Notes under the pieces: model-generated | Database searches by the model: none | What the model saw: the letters and a program-made list of their open reading frames with translations, nothing else | What the model was told of the DNA's origin: nothing | Position numbers and translations under genes: made by a program | Source: Pseudonocardia sp. HH130629-09 | Lineage (GTDB): Bacteria > Actinomycetota > Actinomycetes > Mycobacteriales > Pseudonocardiaceae | Reading direction: 5' to 3' | Length of the DNA stretch: 64,000 nucleotides | NCBI RefSeq assembly: GCF_001294645.1 | Contig: NZ_CP011868.1 | Location: 3,100,001 to 3,164,000, forward strand | Part shown: piece after piece, positions 60,389 through 64,000 of the stretch | Layout: every line of letters begins with the position of its first letter | Position numbering within the stretch: the stretch's first letter is position 1

Positions 60389-62466
60389 CGGTCCTCCTCC
60401 TTCGGGACACGGGGTGCGGACGAGGTGCCGCCACCGGTCCGGACGCCCGCGCCGTCGCGGAGTTCGCCGGGCAGCTGCTCCGTGCCCGGGTAGCCGCGAC
60501 GGGACGCCCCCGGCGCCTGCAGCGGCGACAGCGCCCGCGTGCGCGAGGACGACGGCAGCTGCCACGGCACGCTGGTCACCATCACCCCCGGCTGGAACAG
60601 CAGCCTCGTCTTGAGCCGCAGTGCGCTCTGGTTGTGCAGCACCTGCTCCCACCAGTGCCCGACGACGTACTCCGGGATGTAGACGGTCACGACGTTGCGT
60701 GGGGAGTCGCTGCGGATCCGCTTGACGTAGTCCAGCACGGGCCGGGTGATCTCCCGGTAGGGCGACTCGACGACCTTGAGCGGGACCGGGAGGTTCCGCT
60801 TGTGCCACTGCTCGACGAGCTTCTTGGTCTCGGAGTCGTCGACGTTGACCGTGACCGCCTCGAGGATGTCCGGGCGGGTCACGCGGGCGTAGGCCAGCGC
60901 CCGCAGCGTCGGCTTGTGCAACGTGGAGACGAGCACGACGGCGTGGTTGCGCGAGGGCAGCACGTCGTCGGTCTCGTCGGCGACGAGTGCGGCCGCGACC
61001 CGGTCGTAGTGCAGCTGGATCAGCCGCATGAGAACGAAGAACCCGCCCATCGCGACGATCGCGATCCAGGCGCCGAGGGTGAACTTGGTGATCAGCACCG
61101 TGATCAGCACGACGCCGGTCATGCAGGCGCCGAACCCGTTGATCGACTGCGCGCGGCGGATCCGGCGGCGCTCGGACACCGGCGGCCCCAGCGCGAGCTC
61201 CCGGTTCCAGTGCCGGACCATGCCGGCCTGGGACAGCGTGAACGACACGAACACGCCGACGGTGTAGAGCGGGATGAGCCGGGTGACCTCGGCCTGGAAG
61301 CCGACGACCAGCAGGATCGCGAACAGCGCGAGCGCGACGATGCCGTTGGAGAACGCGAGCCGGTCGCCGCGGGTGTGCAGCTGGCGGGGCAGGTAGCGGT
61401 CCTGGGACAGGATCGAGCCGAGCACCGGGAAGCCGTTGAACGCGGTGTTCGCGGCCAGGACCAGGATCAGCGCCGTCATCACGATGACGAAGAAGTAGCC
61501 CGGCGGGAAGTTGTCGAAGACCGCGTCGGCGAGCTGGGCGATCATGGTGTGCTGCTCGTAGCCGGGCGGGGCGTCGGGGAACTGGCGCGCCGGGTCCTCG
61601 GCGATCTGGACGCCGGTGAGCTGCGCCAGCGCGATCAGCCCCATGAACAGCGACACCGACATCGCCCCGAGCAGCAGCAGCGTGGTGGCCGCGTTCTTCG
61701 ACTTCGGCTTGCGGAAGGCCGGCACGCCGTTCGAGATCGCCTCGACGCCGGTCAGCGCGGCCGCGCCCTGGGTGAAGCTGCGCAGCACGAGCAGCACCAG
61801 GGCGAGGCCGGTGAACGCGTCGCCCTCCGCGACCAGGTGCAGGTCGGCGCTCTCGGCGCGCACGGGGTCGCCGAGGATCAGCACCCTAGTCAGCCCCCAG
61901 AGGATCATCGTCGCGACGCCGAGGACGAAGGCGTAGACCGGGACCGCGAAGGCGGCGCCGGACTCGCGGATGCCGCGCAGGTTGATCGCGGTGAGCACGG
62001 CGATGGCCGAGACGGCGAACAGCACCTTGTGCTCGGCGACGAACGGCACCAGCGCGCCGATGTTGGCCGCGGCCGCGGAGAGCGAGACGGCGACGGTGAG
62101 GGTGTAGTCGACGAGCAGCGCGCTGGCGACGGTCAGTCCGGCGTTCTTGCCGAGGTTGACCGTCGCGACCTCGTAGTCACCTCCGCCGGAGGGGTAGGCG
62201 TGGACGTTCTGCCGGTAGCTGGCGATGACCGTGAGCAGCACGACGACGACGGCGAGGCCGATCCACGGCGACATCGCGTAGGAGGCGACGCCGGCGACCG
62301 ACAGGGTCAGGAAGATCTCCTCCGGCGCGTAGGCGACCGACGACATGGCGTCGGAGGCGAACACGGGGAGGGCGATCCGCTTCGGGAGCAGGGTGCTGGT
62401 CAGGCGGTCGCTGCGCTGCGGTCGTCCGACCACGAGCCGCTTGAGAGCGACGGCGAGCTTGGACAC
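60385..62466 (-). CDS. APC-superfamily potassium importer, KimA-like
   Basis: 693 residues from GTG 62466, with about 12 membrane helices (KRIALPVFASDAMSSVAYAPEEIFLTLS; SYRQNVHAYPSGGGDYEVA; RSFTQGAAALTGVEAISNGVPAFRKPKSKNAA) and a C-terminal cytoplasmic domain (HAVVLVSTLHKPTLRALAYARVTRPDILEAVTVNVDDS). Both features fit KimA-type K+ importers, which c-di-AMP can control. Divergent trkA-type genes and this order in mycobacteria support a potassium role. It overlaps the methyltransferase gene (GTGA). TAGGCT 7 nt before GTG implies a leaderless mRNA. Confidence 0.82.
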   Translation of the reverse strand: MSKLAVALKRLVVGRPQRSDRLTSTLLPKRIALPVFASDAMSSVAYAPEEIFLTLSVAGVASYAMSPWIGLAVVVVLLTVIASYRQNVHAYPSGGGDYEVATVNLGKNAGLTVASALLVDYTLTVAVSLSAAAANIGALVPFVAEHKVLFAVSAIAVLTAINLRGIRESGAAFAVPVYAFVLGVATMILWGLTRVLILGDPVRAESADLHLVAEGDAFTGLALVLLVLRSFTQGAAALTGVEAISNGVPAFRKPKSKNAATTLLLLGAMSVSLFMGLIALAQLTGVQIAEDPARQFPDAPPGYEQHTMIAQLADAVFDNFPPGYFFVIVMTALILVLAANTAFNGFPVLGSILSQDRYLPRQLHTRGDRLAFSNGIVALALFAILLVVGFQAEVTRLIPLYTVGVFVSFTLSQAGMVRHWNRELALGPPVSERRRIRRAQSINGFGACMTGVVLITVLITKFTLGAWIAIVAMGGFFVLMRLIQLHYDRVAAALVADETDDVLPSRNHAVVLVSTLHKPTLRALAYARVTRPDILEAVTVNVDDSETKKLVEQWHKRNLPVPLKVVESPYREITRPVLDYVKRIRSDSPRNVVTVYIPEYVVGHWWEQVLHNQSALRLKTRLLFQPGVMVTSVPWQLPSSSRTRALSPLQAPGASRRGYPGTEQLPGELRDGAGVRTGGGTSSAPRVPKEEDR

Positions 62467-62473
62467 GGGGCGC

Positions 62474-62479
62474 AGCCTA
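62474..62479 (-). promoter_or_regulatory. -10 hexamer TAGGCT, leaderless start
   Basis: Minus-strand TAGGCT is followed by 7 nt and the GTG at 62466 of the KimA-like gene, with no ribosome-binding site. Confidence 0.55.
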
Positions 62480-62607
62480 TGCCCCCGGTCCGATCCGCTT
62501 CGCGATAGCGTTCACCGCGCGTCGTCGGCGTCCCCGTCGCCGTCGGTACAGAAGGAACGATCCGTACATCCCGGGCCTCCCGACCCGGCGGAAGGACCCC
62601 AGACGCC

Positions 62608-63270
62608 ATGCACGTCGTGATCATGGGATGTGGCCGCGTCGGCGCGTCCCTGGCCTCGGGCCTGGAACGGCTCGGCCACGAGGTCGCGGTGATCGACCGC
62701 GACCCGCAGGCCTTCCGCCGGCTCGGCCCGGACTTCCGCGGGCGCCAGGTGGTCGGCTTCGGCTTCCACCGCAGCGTGCTCGACGAGGCGGGGCTGGAGT
62801 CCGCCGACGCGTTCGCCGCCGTCTCCTCCGGGGACAACTCCAACATCATCGCCGCCCGGGTGGCGCGCGAGAGCTACGGCGTCGGCAAGGTCGTCGCCCG
62901 GATCTACGACGCCAAGCGCGCCGCGGTGTACGAGCGCCTCGGCATCCCGACGGTCGCGACCGTCCCGTGGACGACCGACCGGCTGCTGCGCATGCTGCTG
63001 CCCGACGGCGTCGCCACCGCCTGGCGCGAGCCCACCGGCACCGTGGCCGTCCTGCCGCTGCCGCTGCACGAGAACTGGGTGGGGCGCCCGATCCGCGACC
63101 TGGAGCGGGCGACGAGCTCGCGGGTCGCGTTCATCGTGCGGTTCGGCACCGGGGTGCTGCCGACCAAGGACACCACCGTGCAGCACGAGGACACCGTCTA
63201 CGTGGCGGCGGTCTCGGGCACGGTCAGCGATGTGACGGCGGCCGCCGCGGCGCCGCCCGAGGAGGACTGA
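62608..63270 (+). CDS. ceoB: TrkA-family potassium-uptake regulator (CeoB type)
   Basis: 220 residues from ATG 62608. RCK N-domain with the nucleotide-binding GCGRVGASLASGLERLGHEVAVIDRD and AVSSGDNSNIIAARVARESYG, then a TrkA-C domain (LPLHENWVGRPIRDLERATSSRVAFIVRFGTGVLP). It gates potassium transport in response to nucleotides. ATGA overlap couples it to the next gene; the pair resembles mycobacterial ceoB-ceoC. Confidence 0.88.
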   Translation: MHVVIMGCGRVGASLASGLERLGHEVAVIDRDPQAFRRLGPDFRGRQVVGFGFHRSVLDEAGLESADAFAAVSSGDNSNIIAARVARESYGVGKVVARIYDAKRAAVYERLGIPTVATVPWTTDRLLRMLLPDGVATAWREPTGTVAVLPLPLHENWVGRPIRDLERATSSRVAFIVRFGTGVLPTKDTTVQHEDTVYVAAVSGTVSDVTAAAAAPPEED

Positions 63271-63923
63271 TGCGGGTCGCGATCGCGGGTGCGGGCGCCG
63301 TCGGGCGGTCCATCGCGCTGGAGCTGGTCGAGTCCGACCACCGGGTCATGCTGATCGAGCGCGAGCTGACCCACATCGACCCGAACTCGGTCCCCGAGGC
63401 CGAGTGGGTGCACGCCGACGCCTGCGAGCTTTCGTCGCTGGAGGACGCCGGCATCGAGGGCTGCGACGTCGTGATCGCCGCGACCGGCGACGACAAGGTC
63501 AACCTGGTGGTGTCGCTGCTGGCGAAGACCGAGTTCGGGGTCCGCCGGGTGGTCGCCAGGGTGAACGACCCGCGCAACGAGTGGCTGTTCGGGGAGAACT
63601 GGGGCGTCGACGTCGCGGTGTCGACGCCGCGGCTGCTGGCGGCGCTGGTCGAGGAGGCCGTCGCCGTCGGCGACCTGGTGCGGCTGCTGACGCTGCGTCA
63701 GGGGCAGGCGAACCTCGTCGAGGTGACGCTGCCCGAGGACACCCCGCTGGCCGGGCGGCCGGTGCGGGTGCTGGAGCTCCCGACGGACTCAGCGCTGGTG
63801 ACGATCCTGCGCGGCGGCCGGGTCATCGTGCCGCAGCCCGACGACGCCCTGGAGGGCGGCGACGAGCTGCTGTTCGTGGCGACGACGGCGGTCGAGGAGG
63901 ACATCCGCGCCGCTCTCCTGTGA
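63270..63923 (+). CDS. ceoC: TrkA-family potassium-uptake regulator (CeoC type)
   Basis: 217 residues from ATG 63270, overlapping ceoB's stop. RCK N-domain (AIAGAGAVGRSIALELVESDHRVMLIERE, VVIAATGDDKVNLVVSLLAKTEFGVRRVVARVND) and a complete TrkA-C domain (VTLPEDTPLAGRPVRVLELPTDSALVTILRGGRVIVPQPDDALEGGDELLFVA). It probably forms heteromers with CeoB. The last 77 bp of the window hold no supported gene; a minus-strand stop at 63986 may end the next one. Confidence 0.88.
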   Translation: MRVAIAGAGAVGRSIALELVESDHRVMLIERELTHIDPNSVPEAEWVHADACELSSLEDAGIEGCDVVIAATGDDKVNLVVSLLAKTEFGVRRVVARVNDPRNEWLFGENWGVDVAVSTPRLLAALVEEAVAVGDLVRLLTLRQGQANLVEVTLPEDTPLAGRPVRVLELPTDSALVTILRGGRVIVPQPDDALEGGDELLFVATTAVEEDIRAALL

Positions 63924-64000
63924 CCCTGCCTCTCCCACCCCGCCGGGGGGACCGGCACCCGGGGCGCCCCGCGTGCCAGTGCCGCTCAGGCGGTCGCGGG

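Noticed and set aside
63986..64000. C-terminal end of a minus-strand gene (possibly DUF3159 by mycobacterial synteny)
   Set aside because: Only about four codons are in the window, too few to support a feature.
1..64000. CRISPR arrays, rRNA genes, prophage or secondary-metabolite clusters
   Set aside because: No regular repeat-spacer structure, rRNA sequence, phage structural genes or PKS/NRPS modules were seen.

Overview
The window is very GC-rich DNA with GTG/TTG starts, ATGA/GTGA gene overlaps and gene orders typical of Actinobacteria. Two conserved blocks resemble Mycobacterium tuberculosis from memory: pdtaR-rpsA-coaE-uvrB-uvrA-infC-rpmI-rplT-tsnR-pheS, and a trmA-like methyltransferase / KimA-like permease / ceoB / ceoC locus. 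The PQQ alcohol-dehydrogenase cluster and the accessory gene mix suggest a Pseudonocardia-like soil actinomycete, but I could not test this by search.

Layout: 0-7 kb carries translation genes (pheS end, tsnR, rplT, rpmI, infC) and uvrA, all on the minus strand, with an SOS-like box upstream of uvrA and a divergent metallo-beta-lactamase-fold gene. 7-15 kb has an AraC regulator, a DUF2000 protein, an MFS transporter, an RNase HI gene split by a 163-bp MITE-like element, an S9 peptidase, and a rubredoxin/R2-like diiron pair. 15.9-21.3 kb is a PQQ cluster: cupredoxin-like protein, PQQ dehydrogenase with a predicted all-carboxylate (lanthanide-type) metal site, then pqqA-B-C-D-E. Here pqqB and pqqC are out of frame as sequenced. 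22-27 kb has FKBP, phosphoesterase, a CaCA exchanger, and a terC gene that follows a candidate yybP-ykoY (manganese) riboswitch and is cut by an intact IS256-family element with an 8-bp target duplication. 27-38 kb has a Tat-type phosphatase, an HxlR regulator beside a multiply frameshifted oxidoreductase, a one-chain fusion of exported hydrolase with ABC ATPase plus its permease, a damaged SDR, a GAF regulator and a GT87 glycosyltransferase. 38-48 kb returns to core genes (uvrB, coaE-GrpB fusion, rpsA) plus a sigma/anti-sigma-like pair. 49-55 kb is a branched-chain amino-acid ABC system facing its binding-protein gene, separated by two long hairpin terminators, followed by pdtaR. 56-58.4 kb is a small TetR/aldo-keto-reductase island next to an anomalous short-variable-arm tRNA with anticodon CAA. 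58.5-64 kb is the conserved methyltransferase / potassium-transporter / TrkA locus.

Two themes stand out. First, many genes show a TANNNT -10 hexamer only 6-9 nt upstream of the start codon, the hallmark of leaderless mRNAs. Second, there is much gene damage: two clean transposition events (rnhA, terC) and several frameshifts at G/C runs (AraC gene, pqqB, pqqC, oxidoreductase) that are either real decay or assembly error. The latter must be resolved before concluding that PQQ synthesis is lost.
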